Below are positions 1 through 11,953 of a stretch of DNA of 64,000 nt, in pieces. The notes beneath the pieces were generated by a model. That model saw nothing but the letters and a program-made list of their open reading frames with translations. It did not search any database and was not told the origin of the DNA. Location of the stretch: NCBI GenBank assembly GCA_029204225.1, contig CM055096.1, positions 40,693,637 to 40,757,636 on the forward strand. Reading direction: 5' to 3'. The position numbers and the translations under genes were made by a program. Source of the stretch: Diphasiastrum complanatum. Its lineage: Eukaryota; Streptophyta; Lycopodiopsida; Lycopodiales; Lycopodiaceae. Position 1 is the stretch's first letter. The number at the start of each line of letters is the position of its first letter.

Positions 1-1200
1 CGCTCTGCTCTTGTTCAGATGGAGAGGTTTTCCACCACTTATTACGTGCAGACCCGGACACACGTTGTCGCCTCTTTCCTTCGACTGTTTCTCCACTTGC
101 ACTGTATCCAGCAGAGACATGGTGCCCAAGTTTATCTAGAGACACTTGGGGAGTGACATCTCGTGTTTGCAAATTCACATGCTTAGCCGGATGATTCGGG
201 CCAAGCAGTCGGTTCCTCATGAGATTATTTTGGCGGAGTTTGCTTCTCCTCCACTGATTGTAGAGGCTATTTTCAGATCATCACGTTCATTCACAGAGTC
301 TCAGAGTTTGATTCTTCCAAATACGTGGTAGCGGCTTTTACATCCTCGCACTTTATCCGGGCAACGTGCTAAGTCTTCATGGTTTCAGTATGCTTCGGAC
401 TTTCTGCATAGCTGGGGATTATCTATGTCTGACCTCCCAAATGGGACTCATGCGTTCATTCGCCGACAGATCTACAGAGCATAGATACATACAGTTTGGT
501 CTCATCTGGATCCCTCATGGGTTAAGCTTCAGTTCTACCGCATTCACTTTCTTCACCTGGATGCGTCAGGACTTCCCTTAGACCGAGTTATCTCTCTCAG
601 ACGCTGTCTTTTGGCCTGCGCTGCCGCATTGGTCAGCTTCGGGTCTCTTCTCATCAGCTAGCTATTGAGACCGGCAAATACACAGACACACCATGACCAT
701 TACGGATCTGTCAGTGTTGTACTCTACATGAGGTTGAGGATGAGTTTCACTTTATTTTCATATGTCCAGCTTACTATGAGATCAGAGGCAGATACCACTG
801 TCTCTATCGGGACACTCCACTCATGCTTGGTTCCTTCTTTGCCTATCCAGATGCGAGATGTGTTGGTTTACTTTTGCGAGAGATGTTCTCTTTGAGATCT
901 TCACTTCTGTCAGATGATCAGGATGTTGACTGCAGCCAGCCACATATTACACTTTCCTTTCAGAAAAGAGCTAGGGAGGATACTTTGGATGGTGAGATTG
1001 ACATTCCAGCTGGTCAACCGAAGCTCCAGCGTCTTCCTCGACCATCCAGAGTTCGTCACCAGAGGCCGACCACCAGGTGCCTCACACCAGATCACACAGT
1101 TTTTCTCTCTCAGTTAGTGAGTTTTATTCCTCCGCGTAGCTGGTGGTTAAGCTACTGCTTTTGTACCCTCACCATAGTTGGAGGTTAAGCTTTGGTTTTT
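1..1200 (+). pseudogene. LINE ORF2 C-terminal fragment, copy 1
   Basis: Decayed end of a non-LTR retrotransposon ORF2. Peptides in several plus-strand frames (around 60-130, 146-331 and 660-1000) match the better preserved copy at 1632-3060: an alanine-glutamate-threonine-tryptophan motif after a tyrosine, then MLSRMIRAKQSVPHEI, then a Cys-rich tail. Frames change several times and stops are frequent, so no product is expected. The left side is cut by the window edge. The region after 1100 differs from copy 2, so this is a diverged subfamily member. The LINE clade cannot be set without the RT palm. Confidence 0.6.
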
Positions 1201-1307
1201 ATTTCAGTTTATCTCTGTTTTTGGTTTTAGCTGATAGAAATAAGTCCGACATGGACATTGCTCCTTTCTGATGTACTTTTTCTTAATATATTCTATTCTC
1301 TCTCCTC

Positions 1308-1385
1308 CTAAACCCTAAACCCAAGCACACACATCTAAACCCTAAACTCACACACACACGCACACACACAACTCCCTCTCACTCA

Positions 1386-1435
<50 letters not shown>

Positions 1436-1600
1436 CACAAAATCCTCACACACACACACACAAATCAACACACACACACACACATGCACACACAAACCAT
1501 CACACACACACACATCACCATCTTTCACACACACACACACAAATCACAATACACACCCACACACACATGCACCCACACACCCTCTCTCAACCCTCTTTCC
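1308..1600. repeat. CA/CT microsatellites with telomere-like CCCTAAA seeds
   Basis: Two short CCCTAAA-containing stretches (about 1308-1322 and 1335-1347) lead into mixed (CA)n and (CT)n tracts that run to about 1600. The plant telomere unit is TTTAGGG, so these are interstitial telomere-like words, each less than three units long. The tract separates two same-strand LINE fragments. Confidence 0.8.
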
Positions 1601-1631
1601 CCCTCTCTCTCACTCATCATTACAGAGGCAG

Positions 1632-3060
1632 TTGGATTGTTTACAGGGATTTTGTACCAGATGGGGATTGGGGGGGAACACTGCGAAGACCAAAGTTATG
1701 GTCTTCAACACTTCCCAAGCTTTCATGCAGTGCCAGGAGTTCACCCTAGATGGGCAGGCGTTAGAGGTAGTTTCCTCTTATACTTATTTGGGAATACTCT
1801 TTTCTGGTCCTACCTTTAGCATGCGACAGGCGGCCACCACCCGACTTGGGAAGGGACACTCCTCTCTTGTTCAGCTTGAGCGGTTCTGCTTCAGGAAGCT
1901 CATCAGAGATGCTCGTAGTAAGTGTAGACGTTTTGATACTATTGTCACCCCCACTGCCATGTATGCAGCAGAGACATGGTGTACAGGTCTCTCGTCATCA
2001 CACTGGGCCAGCATTTCATGATTACAGACCACTATGTTAGCTCGTATGATTCGGGCGAAGCCCTCGGTTCCACACGAGATCCTTCTTGTAGAGTTTGCCG
2101 TTCCACCCATTCAGATAGATGCCGCTTTACAGCTTATCGCATATATTCAGAGAGTCCAGGCTCTGCCCGATGCAGATATGAGATATACACAGACAACACT
2201 TGTTTCCTCACACTCACTTCATGACCAGGGCTATCGACTGTCGTGGTTCTCCCAGGCATCCCACTTCCTCCTTGAGTCATTTGGTATCCACATTACAGAG
2301 TTCCCCTCAGGTACTCATCAGTATATCAAGCGCGTCTTATATCGGGCATATCTCGATCATACTTGGAGGCGACAGCGTGGGGTTAAACCCGACTATTACT
2401 GGACTCACTTTATTGAGCTTGACATAGCAGGGTTCCCAGTTTTGCCACACTATTTGGACTCAGGGTTATCACACTGCTTCAAATTTACATTGGGACAGCT
2501 TCGCGTATCATCACATCAGTTGGCTATTGAGACTGGGAGATTCCAGGGTAAGCGGAGCGGATTTGTCAATTATGCTCCTTGGATGAGGTGGAGTCAGAGG
2601 AGAACTTTATCTTTAGGTGCCCGATATAGTACGAGATCAGAGGGAGATATCACTGTTTGTTCCGTGACACACTTGTCACCCTATGATCCCTCCTAGCCTA
2701 TGAGGACTCTAGATGCGCTGCACTCATGATACGGGAGATGTTTATACTACGACAGGGCCTGTGTCAAACAACCCAACAGAGTCATGTTTCTCAGCCTCAG
2801 ATCACTTCTTTCTTCTCTAGGAGGAGAGGACGAGACCTAGTATTTGATGATGATGATGACTTATCTGCCCATAGAGATCGGAGACAGTGGCCCACACATA
2901 CCCATGTTGCAGCACGAGCTACTCGACTTATCATGAGGAGACTTCTTCACCCTCCTAGACGATATCAGCGGCCATCAGTGGCCCTCCATGCGGCCCGTAT
3001 TACATCCTTTTATAGCATCAGCAGGACAGGATTGGATGATAGTGTCATACCCCACTCATG
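1632..3060 (+). pseudogene. LINE ORF2 C-terminal fragment, copy 2
   Basis: 3' part of a LINE reverse transcriptase ORF. Visible pieces in order: the NTAKTKVMVF motif after the RT palm, SYTYLGI (typical of LINE RT thumb regions), a PTAMYAAETW motif, MLARMIRAKPSVPHEILL, and a C-terminal Cys/His knuckle in a second frame around 2555-2660, where Cys pairs precede a CP-Y-EIRGRYH stretch. The longest open stretch is 2034-2696. At least two frame changes break the ORF and the N-terminal endonuclease and palm are missing, as expected for a 5'-truncated LINE. An inverted relative lies at 3916-4800. Confidence 0.75.
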
Positions 3061-3250
3061 ACTTTTAGCAGTATACATGCTCCCACATGTTTCATATATC
3101 ATCACATCTATTTCAGTTCATAGCTTTAGATTTGTTATTTATGTTACCGTTTTGGAGACGTTTCATACGCTCCCATTGCTACCACATACTTGACATGTAC
3201 ATTTACTAGTCTTATATGCCTTTTGGCATGGAAAAGACATTAATAAAGCT
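3061..3250 (+). other. LINE 3' untranslated tail
   Basis: About 190 bp after the last LINE coding remnant. The same words recur in reverse orientation at 3916-4080 (for example CATGTACATTT and the TGCCTTTTGGCA hairpin near 3218-3230), which shows this 3' UTR belongs to the LINE family. It ends in ATTAATAAAGC followed by a CT-rich tract instead of a plain poly(A). Confidence 0.6.
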
Positions 3251-3302
3251 TTCTCTCTCTCTCTCTCTCATGGGCGCGGGTTTGGGGAAAGACATTAATA
3301 AA

Positions 3303-3340
<38 letters not shown>

Positions 3341-3356
3341 GGGCGCGGGTTTGGGG
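3233..3356 (+). repeat. Tandem duplication of LINE tail plus (CT)n
   Basis: Two head-to-tail units at 3233-3287 and 3288-3356. Each starts AAAGACATTAATAAAGC, runs through a (CT)n tract and closes with ATGGGCGCGGGTTTGGGG. They differ mainly in CT-tract length (about 20 versus 38 bases). Confidence 0.85.
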
Positions 3357-3451
3357 TAGCGTTGTTTGCTGCCTCGCGCAAAAAAATTGCAGCATTCCGA
3401 TCAGGAATGCTCCCGGATCTCGGAACCGTTCCGGAACGCAGCGCATCTATG

Positions 3452-3547
3452 TTTTTTACTAAGGGACTTGGTATTAATAAATTTGAGAAGTTTAGAGAAC
3501 TTCTAGGAGTATTAGATAACAAAATAAACATTGAGGGAGAGTGTTAG
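3452..3547 (+). pseudogene. Copia pol C-terminal tail
   Basis: A short peptide starts FFTKGLGINKFEKFRELLG and ends with Gly-Glu-Cys-stop. This resembles the end of plant copia polyproteins, downstream of RNase H, where the stop codon overlaps the first bases of the 3' LTR. The upstream RNase H core is absent. The preceding bases, including CGGATCTCGGAACC, are unassigned. Confidence 0.5.
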
Positions 3548-3890
3548 AAATAGATGTTTATTTTATTCCTAATGTTTCTAGGCCATGCTTGCGTGCTATT
3601 TTAGGGGCCTATACTTTTCATATGTTAGTTAGAGTTCTATGCATGTAGTAGGGTGCTGGAGAGCTTAATTGGGCTGACATTTTTGACTTGATAATTAGTT
3701 TGGACTTTTACTTGATAGAGGCACTAGATTCAGAAATTCGCATTTTGCTTTAGCGTTAGCTTTTAGTTAAGGTAAGACTAGAAGATTGTTATATAAGGGT
3801 GACTAGTGCCCATCTTTATATTCATTGTAGGCTGTAGCGAGCTTCAACCTCAGATCTCTCCTTTCTTGAATTATTTCCATAATTCTAATA
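3542..3890 (+). repeat. Possible copia LTR
   Basis: The stretch begins TGTTAGAAAT directly after a purine-rich tract (GAGGGAGAG, 3533-3541), the usual layout of a polypurine tract and 3' LTR. A plausible end is TCTAATA at 3884-3890, which lacks the canonical CA. The next bases (ATTTTTGGTGTGCTACCG) loosely resemble a PBS. No second copy is seen in this window, so the right boundary is weak. Confidence 0.4.
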
Positions 3891-3915
3891 ATTTTTGGTG
3901 TGCTACCGTCATTTT

Positions 3916-4800
3916 TGCCAAAAGGCATGTAAGACTGGAAAATGTACATGTCAAGTATGTGGTAATAGTGGGAGCGTATGACGTGTCTCCGAAATAGTAA
4001 CGAAAACAACATATCTAAATACTCTGAATTGAAATAAATGCGATGAAATATGTAGGAGCATAGATACAACTAAATGTCAAGAGTGAGGTATAGCACTATC
4101 ATCCTGTCCTGTCTTGCTGATGCTATAGAAGGATGTGATACGAGCTGCAGCATGGGGGACCTTTGGTAGTCCCTGACATTGTCTAGGAGGATGAGATCTG
4201 TGTCTCCTCATGATAAGTCGGATAGCTCGAGCTGCAACATGAGTATGATTGGAGTGCTGTCTCTGATCTCTATTTATGGGCATGCCGTCATCACCAAACT
4301 TTGGGTCCCGTCGGGATCTTCTCCTAGAGAAGAAAGAGGTAATTCGAGGCTGAGAAATAAAATGACTGCTGAGCTATGTGACATAGGTCTTGTCGTAGTA
4401 GGAACATCTCTTGTATCATAAGTGAACGTAGCGGGAGTCCTCATATGCTATGAGTGACCGTAGCGTGATGGGCATGTCGCGAAACAGACAATCTCCCTCT
4501 AATCTCTTAGTATATAGGTCACCTAAAGATAATTTGCTCCTCAAACTCCACCTCATCCAAAGAGCATAACTGGCAAATTTGCTCCTTGGAATACCATAGA
4601 GCCTCCCAGTCTCAATAGCCAGTTGATGTGATGATATGTGCAACTGTCCCAATAATCTAGAGTCCAAATAATGTGGCGAAACTAGGAACCTTGCTATGTC
4701 TAGCTCAATGAAATGAGTCTGGTAATAGTCGGCGGGCTTAACCCCCAGATGTCATCTCCATGTATGACTGAGATATGCCCGATATAAGATGTTCCGATAA
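3916..4800 (-). pseudogene. LINE 3' fragment, copy 3 (inverted)
   Basis: Minus-strand relative of copy 2. On the minus strand, peptides at 4667-4416 include GQLHISSHQLAIETGRLYGI, and 4283-4077 carries an Arg-rich tail followed by ITSFYSISKTGQDDSAIPHS, which matches the end of copy 2 nearly residue for residue. The 3' UTR is also shared. Frames are broken. Copies 2 and 3 together form an inverted pair with about 0.85 kb between them. Confidence 0.7.
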
Positions 4801-7800
4801 GTACAATTTATGTCACGAATATGACTTGTGTAGAGGAGTTGTTTTATACGCACTTTATCACCTAAATTCTCTCTCATCACACTCTCTCCCTTGCACATTC
4901 TCTCCCCCCTATCAATTATGATTCTCCCCTCGATCCACACTCTCTTCCCTCTTCTCTCAATACCTAAACCCGCTTCTCTCTCTCTCAATGAGGCGCAAAT
5001 CACCCTTGTTGTAAATCCTGTCGGAATTCAATGTGAACTAGAAGCGGAAACATTCACAATGAATTAAGTGATTAATGTTCTATGAACAATAAAAAATTAT
5101 GCATACAAGTGGAAGCAAAGTAGGATACCAATGGAGACAAATCTCTATACAAAGAATGTATGTACATAAGCATTGCCACTCTCTCTAGTCTCACCGGCCT
5201 CTTCCTCCCTCAGCAGAAAGAGAACGCCTACTTATACTACTAGAGATAGAGAAATCCAAAGGCCAATGGTTCCCAATGTGGAATATCCAAAAGCCAACAG
5301 CCAAGAGCCATGTGTTACATAGGAGAGGGTGTGGCTGGGAGTAACTGCACTTATGAGAAGAAAAGTAATTGTCGTGAAATTCAGTTTTACTATTATTTCT
5401 CATAGTTGCATCCCTCGATCCGGAAAAAGATCCAAAAATTAGGGTTTAGGTTTTCTAAAAAGAAAAAAAAAAATTTACTTTATTTCTAATTTTTTACTTT
5501 TCCTTGAAAAAATATAGGGAAACTGTATAAAAGGGTGGAAATACGTCACTTTTATCAACATTATACTGCTAAACAATTGTGTACCAAGGAAAGCCCTTTT
5601 GGAATCATGGGCTGTTGAAATGACTATCACTCTTAATGCCAGTTGGGTCCCAAACTCATGGATGATGAGTGAGGATAATAATGGACTTGTAAAAGGCAAC
5701 TTACTGGCCTACTTTATGAATATATTGTCAACAATTTGGAAACTAAGACATGGATAAATAAGCTATTTTTTTTCTTTAAAACTTGGATCCGGTAGGTGGT
5801 TAAAATTCAGCCATAAATAACTTGCAAACTATAGTTTCACTTCTGAATCAAATCCAAACCGGCCGATTCAAATCGGCTGGGGACCTGAATCGGTTCCAGT
5901 CGGATTTGTTAGAAGTCACAATTTGTCCTATTTGTCCTTTAATGGAGATTCCTCTGTTGATGCTCTGACTGCGAAGTCCAGGTACCAGAAGGTACACCCT
6001 ACACGCCTGTTAGGGGTCATCAGAGTTTACTTTCTCCCTGGGTGGAATCTTCTCTAGAGATAGTATGGCGAGTACGAAGCTTTCTCCAAGCTTGGATTGC
6101 GTGACTTCATGGGATTAATGCCATATTTAATGAAGTTGGGGCAATGTATATGGTTTTGAGGACCCAAGGAGCATTTTTTGACTTTTGGTCCATGTACTCA
6201 AGTTTGGAGAGGCCCAACTCATAATGGGGAGTTGGGGTCCATGGGGCAAGTGACCTTCTCCAATTAGCACTTGGCTGGCCAAGGCTTTTCATTTGCTATG
6301 GATATATTTTTGGAAAGTTGTATTGATATCCAATCTTTGTTGGTTATTGGCGATCTACGTGATTTCATAGATGATGGTGATATCTTGTTTCTCATGGAGA
6401 CTCGCGAATGTTGGGGAAAGGATTATTGGACTTTCCCGGATACATATGGGAATCAATGTTTTAAGAGGAGGTCAAATTGATCATGCTTTGAGGTTGTGAT
6501 ACTGGGCTAGAGCGGGATGTTTTCATTGCAACATGTTGGTTTCCTCCAAAGACTTCCTTATATGCATAATGCTAATGAGACATGCGTATCTCCATATGTA
6601 GATATTGCAGTGAATGTATACATGCGACTAGAGATCCAAGAGTTTAAACAAATACAAGGCCAGGCCACACGCGATCAGTGTATTTCACCCATCCTTTGTG
6701 GAGCTCCACTTTGTCCTCATGTCTAGAAGAGCCCCATAAGGGGTGCAACATGTGGGCTACGACATGGATGGGCCGTGGAAGTAGTCCCATCTGGTCTCCC
6801 AAATATGTAAGATCTCCTCCTTACAACTTGTTCACGATGGTCACCTCAGTTGTCAAAACATGAAAGTCAATCATACTTCAACATGGTCACTTGGTTGAAT
6901 CCTTGCATCGTGTTCGAAATTGTCACATTAGTTGTATTGAAAGTCATTCATACTTAAAATTCTTTTGGACATCCCTGTCCAACTCCCTCATGGCGAGAAA
7001 ATTGACTGCAGGTTCATACAATCAAAAGAGTCCTTTTCGGTTAACAATTTTTATTGCTCGAGATTTGCAAAATGGAGCATTCCAAATTTTTGCAAGTAGA
7101 TTTCTTTTTAAAATCTGTATGAATGTGTGTGCCAGAATGTGTAGAAAATTTTGTAGCAATCCAAATTTTTGCAAGTAAATTTCTTTTTGAAATGTGCATG
7201 AATGTGCGTGCCAGAATGGTGTTCCAGACTGTTTTATTTATGCGTTTTTTGGCAGGATTTAATACTGGACCTGACACATGAATTGTTCAGGGAAAAAGTT
7301 GATCTAAATTTTTTTAGCAGCATCCATTGTTGTGGTTACGTTAAACAGAGATTAACAAATCATCTCAATTATAAACTCCTTCGGCACCTTCACAGACGCT
7401 TGAGTAGTCTCAGGTTTGTCCAATCGACCTTGATCCAATAGAGATGCAAAGCCTAATTGCCCTGTCCTATCTAAGCGTCTGCGTATCATGTCTTGTGAGA
7501 TTTGGAATGAGACGCCCTCGGAAGGTAGGGCATCCTTAAACCTCTTGCACCAGCATCTAGTTTATTCACATCTTGGATAGCTACATCAATCAATCATTGA
7601 GAAGTCTTAAGGTCAGGATCAATTGTATTAGGAATTTGAAAGCTACGTGGCTTGCAGCTGAGAAAGTTTTGAAGTAGCACAAAACTTCATCGAAGTTCAA
7701 GCAGTATAAATTTATGATGTTTCTCTTAAATCAGCATTCGCTGAAATTTCATTAATCTGCATTATCTTTCTGCAACTGAAAACCTTCTTTTCTGTGCTAG

Positions 7801-8605
7801 ATGTAAGGAGTTCAACTCCAATCAATCACATGAATGAGGACATACAATAGAAAACATACCTGGATAGTCCAACGCAACAAGTTTCAATCTATGCTCTATA
7901 ATTTGTAATTATTATTCACGCGTATTTTATTTTCTCTAAAACATCAGTTTCAAATTGACTTCTTTTGTGGTTTATTCTCTTTCTTCATTCTGAACGTGAA
8001 TTGTATGACGTGATATATTGGCCCAATCAACCTCCTATTTGGATCATGATCCTTCACGGTGGTGAACTGGAAACAATAGCACTTATTAATAAAAGAGAAA
8101 ATTGCGGCAAGTTGAAAATAGTAGACAAAAAGGAACAAAAATGTTCTTCATACTAATGACAGAGTTCTATTGCTTATTCACAGTTTGGGTACTCTCTCTG
8201 GTTCAGTGAAGCTCAAAGATAGATTTCAAATACTGGATAGCTTGATTCCGTTTGCCTGTACAGCCAAAGTCTATTAACATCTTCATATGTGATCTCTTTT
8301 TCATATAGCTTTGACAGGTCGTACATCTTATTAAGATGTGTTACTTTGGCGATTATGACTCAGCGAGAAAGTTTCTATCGTGACTAGTAGCTCTTAAATG
8401 ATGATGTGGCTTTATGAACTGGATCGGTATAGAAAAGACAATAGTATGTTGAACTTTCCCGTGATGCATGGTGCCAGATGCCAGCACTAAATTTATTCAT
8501 CCGACAGAAGTTAGAGTATGATGCTATTGGAGTCAGTTGCAAGGGTGTTAGTACATTTGGTGTTTGGTGAACTTTAACATGAAAATCTCATTTTCTGGAT
8601 GACAG
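4801..8605. other. Non-coding or unassigned DNA upstream of the host-like gene
   Basis: No open frame here shows a recognisable domain. AT-rich DNA predominates, with CT-rich patches near 4860-4990 and 5185-5215. An internal duplication at 7081-7218 is listed separately. The frame at 6271-6480 is open for 69 codons and not low-complexity, so it could be an exon, but I see no supporting splice partners or family. Upstream exons of the gene at 8606 are expected in this stretch, but I could not define them. Confidence 0.5.
7081..7218. repeat. 79-bp period direct duplication
   Basis: Copies at 7081-7139 and 7160-7218 share TCCAAATTTTTGCAAGTA and end in GTGCCAGAATG, with few mismatches over 59 bp. 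Between them lie 20 bp of unique sequence. Confidence 0.85.
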
Positions 8606-9436
8606 GTTAGAGAAATGCCCAATGTGCTTATATTACCCCGAAGTGCAGAATACAGCGATGATGTATGGGCAGAAATTCGTGCTAAAGCTGTTTCAGTTCT
8701 TCGGTCTTATTTTGTTGATGGTGTGCTTCTTTCAAACACTGTCTCAGATGATGAGGAGGATTCAAATGATCCTTCATGGCTTGATGAAAAAGATGAGACT
8801 TCGGAGAAGGAAAATAGTATGCATGCTAAAGATTCAGAGCAGTGGTTTGAAGAGGCTCAAACAAGACCAGGAGTTTGCTCCAAACACTTGTATTTTCAGG
8901 CACAAAATAGTCGTTTGCATTCCCAGGATTGCAGCATGTCACGGTCATCAGGTCATCGAACTAGCAGAAGTATTCATGGAAAAGGAGCAGGGAAGAAGGG
9001 GAAGAAAAAACTAGGCCGCCGTAAGTCCCAACAGACTACAGATGCTCTTAAGCTTTCTGAGAAAGAAACCAATTGGGTTGCTTTGCAGCGAGATGATCGT
9101 GACTCAAATATTAAAAGGGAGGACACACTGACATCTATTGCTCGTTTCACATCACCAGATGATAAAAAACTTCAGCATGATGATGAAGTAGCTTCTAGTG
9201 GTGAGAGCACTGATGAGAAGGCACATTTCCAATCAGATTCCAGAGGAGGTTTTGGTCCTTGTTCTGCTTTTGATCAGTTGAAAGAAGGCCATGTGGTTGC
9301 CTTGCGGCCAGAGGGAGGAAGTGGATACTACGTTGCTAGGAAAAAAGGCTCTGGACGAGGATGGTCTTTGGATTTGATGTCGGATGTAACAACTCGAGAT
9401 CCTGCAACTCAGTTTCTTGTTGTGTTGCACAATAAG
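8606..9436 (+). CDS. Host-like gene, large internal exon; unknown nuclear-type protein
   Basis: Best host coding exon in the window. It starts after a good acceptor (GGATGACAG at 8597-8605), reads in frame through ATG at 8615 and ends before a GT donor at 9437, giving exactly 274 codons from the ATG. Residues 1-35 form a compact start (PNVLILPRSAEYSDDVWAEI). An acidic patch with DDEEDSNDPSWLDE follows, then a basic Lys/Arg patch near residue 130 (GKGAGKKGKKKLGRRKSQ) that could be a nuclear signal. The last 60 residues have a Gly/aromatic pattern (GHVVALRPEGGSGYYVARKK) that could be a beta-trefoil or other beta domain. I do not recognise the family. The frame runs on to a stop at 9482-9484, so a terminal exon is an alternative reading. 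Confidence 0.6.
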
Positions 9437-9756
9437 GTAGTAGTTGTTAACTGGATTAGGAGCCTGCACTATGTATTACAATGATAGAAAGCAGCTCCAT
9501 AACCCTAACCAGTGAGCTCCACCCAATTTACCTGAAATTTCACAATATACAACTTGTCTATTTATCCTGCTATATCCTCATTGTGTGACTGAATGGTGTT
9601 GAACTCTAGATTAAAAGGAGAGCAAAGGAGGTCTTTACCACCATGTGACTTATTGAAGCACAATTTAAGTCAATGTTTTGTGATATCGATAGTCAGCTAT
9701 CAGGTTCTTTTTACTTATATGCTTTACATATAGTGCTTGACTGAATATTGTTGTAG

Positions 9757-9804
9757 GACCGTTTTGGCTTGAGATCTTTAGCAGCAGGGGGCAGGCTGTT
9801 ACAG
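9757..9804 (+). CDS. Host-like gene, 16-codon exon
   Basis: Flanked by TTGTAG (acceptor) and GTCAGT (donor), 48 nt, phase 0 on both sides. It reads DRFGLRSLAAGGRLLQ, which continues the Gly/aromatic pattern of the preceding exon. Matching phase and splice signals are the support. It is too short for an independent homology claim. Confidence 0.55.
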
Positions 9805-9950
9805 GTCAGTCATAGAACTTTTAGCTCTATCTTATTAATCTGCTTGTTGAAAAATTTGTTGGGCCTTCATTTGAGTGCTTTGGTAACTTTGGTAATTTTG
9901 CCAGTTTTAAATCTTTGATTTTGTTAGCAATAACTGCAACTGCTTTGTAG

Positions 9951-9986
9951 GGGTGCTACCAGTTTGAGGCTAAAGACGTTCTTTTG
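9951..9986 (+). CDS. Host-like gene, short exon
   Basis: After the acceptor CTTTGTAG the frame reads GCYQFEAKDVLL in phase 0. A GT donor (GTGTGT) lies at 9987. Without splicing, the frame meets a stop at 10008-10010, so this could instead be the last exon with seven more residues. Splicing to 14825 also keeps phase 0. Confidence 0.45.
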
Positions 9987-10759
9987 GTGTGTCCAATGTC
10001 AGGCAAATAAGAAGTCTGAGCTCTCTTTTTCAAACCATTCTGTTGATGTATGGGAAAGCTGGATGTTGGAGGGGTCAACACTGGACATGTGTAGAATTAT
10101 ACACAGCAAATTTCGAGCGGTTAGTCTTTAGATGACTTCTTAAAGGAACCTTTATCTAAGATGTGTTCTGCTCAGTTGCACACTTGCACTATGTTCTAAG
10201 AAGAAACATCAATGTAAACCATCTTGGAAACCAGGATGATGACTGCTAGTAAATTATGTCTGTACTGCTGTATGCAATGCATTGGAGGCACTTTATGTTG
10301 GATTTTACCTATAGTAGATTACCTAGCAACATGCTTATCTTTTCCAAGTTATTTCTTCCGCAACAACATGTTTGCTATTTAGTCTTAGCTGCACGAAAGG
10401 AATCACAACTTACGGTGCATATAATTCAGAACCATTTCACACCACGACTACCGAACCAATTTAGTGTGTGTTTCATATGTGCAAGTTTATATTAAGATTC
10501 TACCATATCATCAGCCTAAGATGTTCTATGATGTTGACATAGACAATTGGACCATAAACTTGTGATGTCTTTGAAGAGGACCTTACATGGTGCTGCATAG
10601 GTGAGCTACCTGCCTGTTACACGTGGAGAGGTTACTGGCGTGTCCTCAAACTAGAGTGCCACAGGATACATGGAGGATGTAGATGATATCTTTGTGAGAG
10701 CTATTTTCTATACATTAAAGGTGAGAGCCTACTAGGAGCCTGTGCATACAGGCGCTAGA

Positions 10760-10763
10760 GGTG

Positions 10764-10800
<37 letters not shown>

Positions 10801-11422
10801 ACGGGCCATCTCCATAAGTGTGCGATTTTTTCGCTCGGTAACACCATTTTGTTGAGGCGTATAAGGAGTTGTCATTTGATGTAGAATTCTCTTCTCTCGA
10901 AGAAATGCATCGAACGTATTCTTAATGTATTCCCCTCCTCGATCGGTGCGTAGGGTCTTCAAAGAATGCCCAAACTGATTTTCCACCATTGCTAGAAAAT
11001 CTTTGAAATGTTAAAAAACTTTAGATTTAGCCTTCGTAGGATATAGATCCATGTAAAACGGGAAAAGTCATCAATAAAAGTCACAAAATAGATGCCCTTT
11101 CCAATGGATTCGGTCCTCATTGGACCACAAATATCACTATGAACCAAATCAAATTTATCAAGAACCCTTATAGTTCCATCAATTGGAAAAGGTTTCCTTT
11201 GAAACTTTCCAAGTATGCACCCCTTCGCATACATGCCCTTTCGGCTGCTCAATAGTAGGAAAATCTTCTATCATATTAAATGTCTTCAGCTTCTTCAAAC
11301 TTGCAAAGTTGAGATGCCCAAACCTTGCGTACCACAATTCAGCCAACTCCAATGATTGTGATGTAGAAGCAAGAAGACATATAGAGGGAATTCGTCACTC
11401 ATAGGTATCCATAATGAATAAG
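10760..11422 (-). pseudogene. Copia A pre-integrase and integrase core
   Basis: Minus strand: the pre-integrase LWYARFGHLNFASLKK motif near 11350; a Cys-containing GKFQRKPFP segment; the integrase core start LVHSDICGPM with the first catalytic Asp, and FVTFIDDFSRFTWIYIL; then TDRGGEYI with the second Asp and TPYTPQQNGV-ERKNRT with the Glu. The ORF is broken at about 10990 and ends in a (TA)n repeat that replaces the integrase C-terminus. Confidence 0.85.
10765..10797. repeat. (TA)n microsatellite
   Basis: A 33-bp pure AT-alternating tract at the truncated end of copia A. Confidence 0.95.
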
Positions 11423-11427
11423 CCAGC

Positions 11428-11953
11428 TGTAGGAAATAGAAGCCTAAGGATCCAGAATCTTAACTATTCAATCACACAAAGCATTCTCAAAAGAAAGAGA
11501 GAGATGGCTAGAAACCCTCTTGTAGAAACTTGTGGACAGCCAAGGAGAATAGTCAATATTGCTTATAAATGTGTCTTATACAAATGGGATGCACACATAT
11601 ATATAGTCCAAGATGACTATCTAACTTCATGACTATTGGCTATCCAACTACTTGACTGTTGGCTTTCCAACTACTTGACTATTGGTTGTCCAACTACTTG
11701 ACTATTGACTATCCAACTTTCTATAAGCTACATAGAAAGAATAAGGTACCTCCAATATGTCAAAGTTGGGGTACTTAATGTCACAATTAGGCCTAGTGGA
11801 CCCATGAGTCCCTACCAACTTAATTTCATACTAACTTAGCTAACTCTAAGTTTAGTAGGCCTAATATAATAAATGACCATGGTTACACAACTCTCGACCT
11901 TTTGTGTCAAAGTAACCTATGGTAATGTAAGCAATCCCATTTACATTCCAACA
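11428..11953 (-). mobile_element. Solo LTR with 5-bp target-site duplication
   Basis: A 526-bp LTR: TGTAGGAAAT at 11428 on the plus strand and CATTCCAACA ending at 11953. It is related to the copia A 5' LTR. It is flanked on both sides by CCAGC (11423-11427 and 11954-11958), a perfect 5-bp target duplication. No internal region remains, so this is a solo LTR left by LTR-LTR recombination, inserted into the copia A pre-integrase coding region. Confidence 0.9.
11624..11715. repeat. 23-bp tandem repeat, four units, in the solo LTR
   Basis: Units at 11624-11646, 11647-11669, 11670-11692 and 11693-11715, with consensus ACTACTTGACTATTGGCTATCCA and one to four changes per unit. Confidence 0.9.

Noticed and set aside
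1308-1347. Telomere position
   Set aside because: Only isolated CCCTAAA words next to microsatellites, not an array; interstitial.
1484-1819. His/Thr-rich open frame
   Set aside because: Mostly translation of CA microsatellite; the tail is LINE sequence in the wrong frame.
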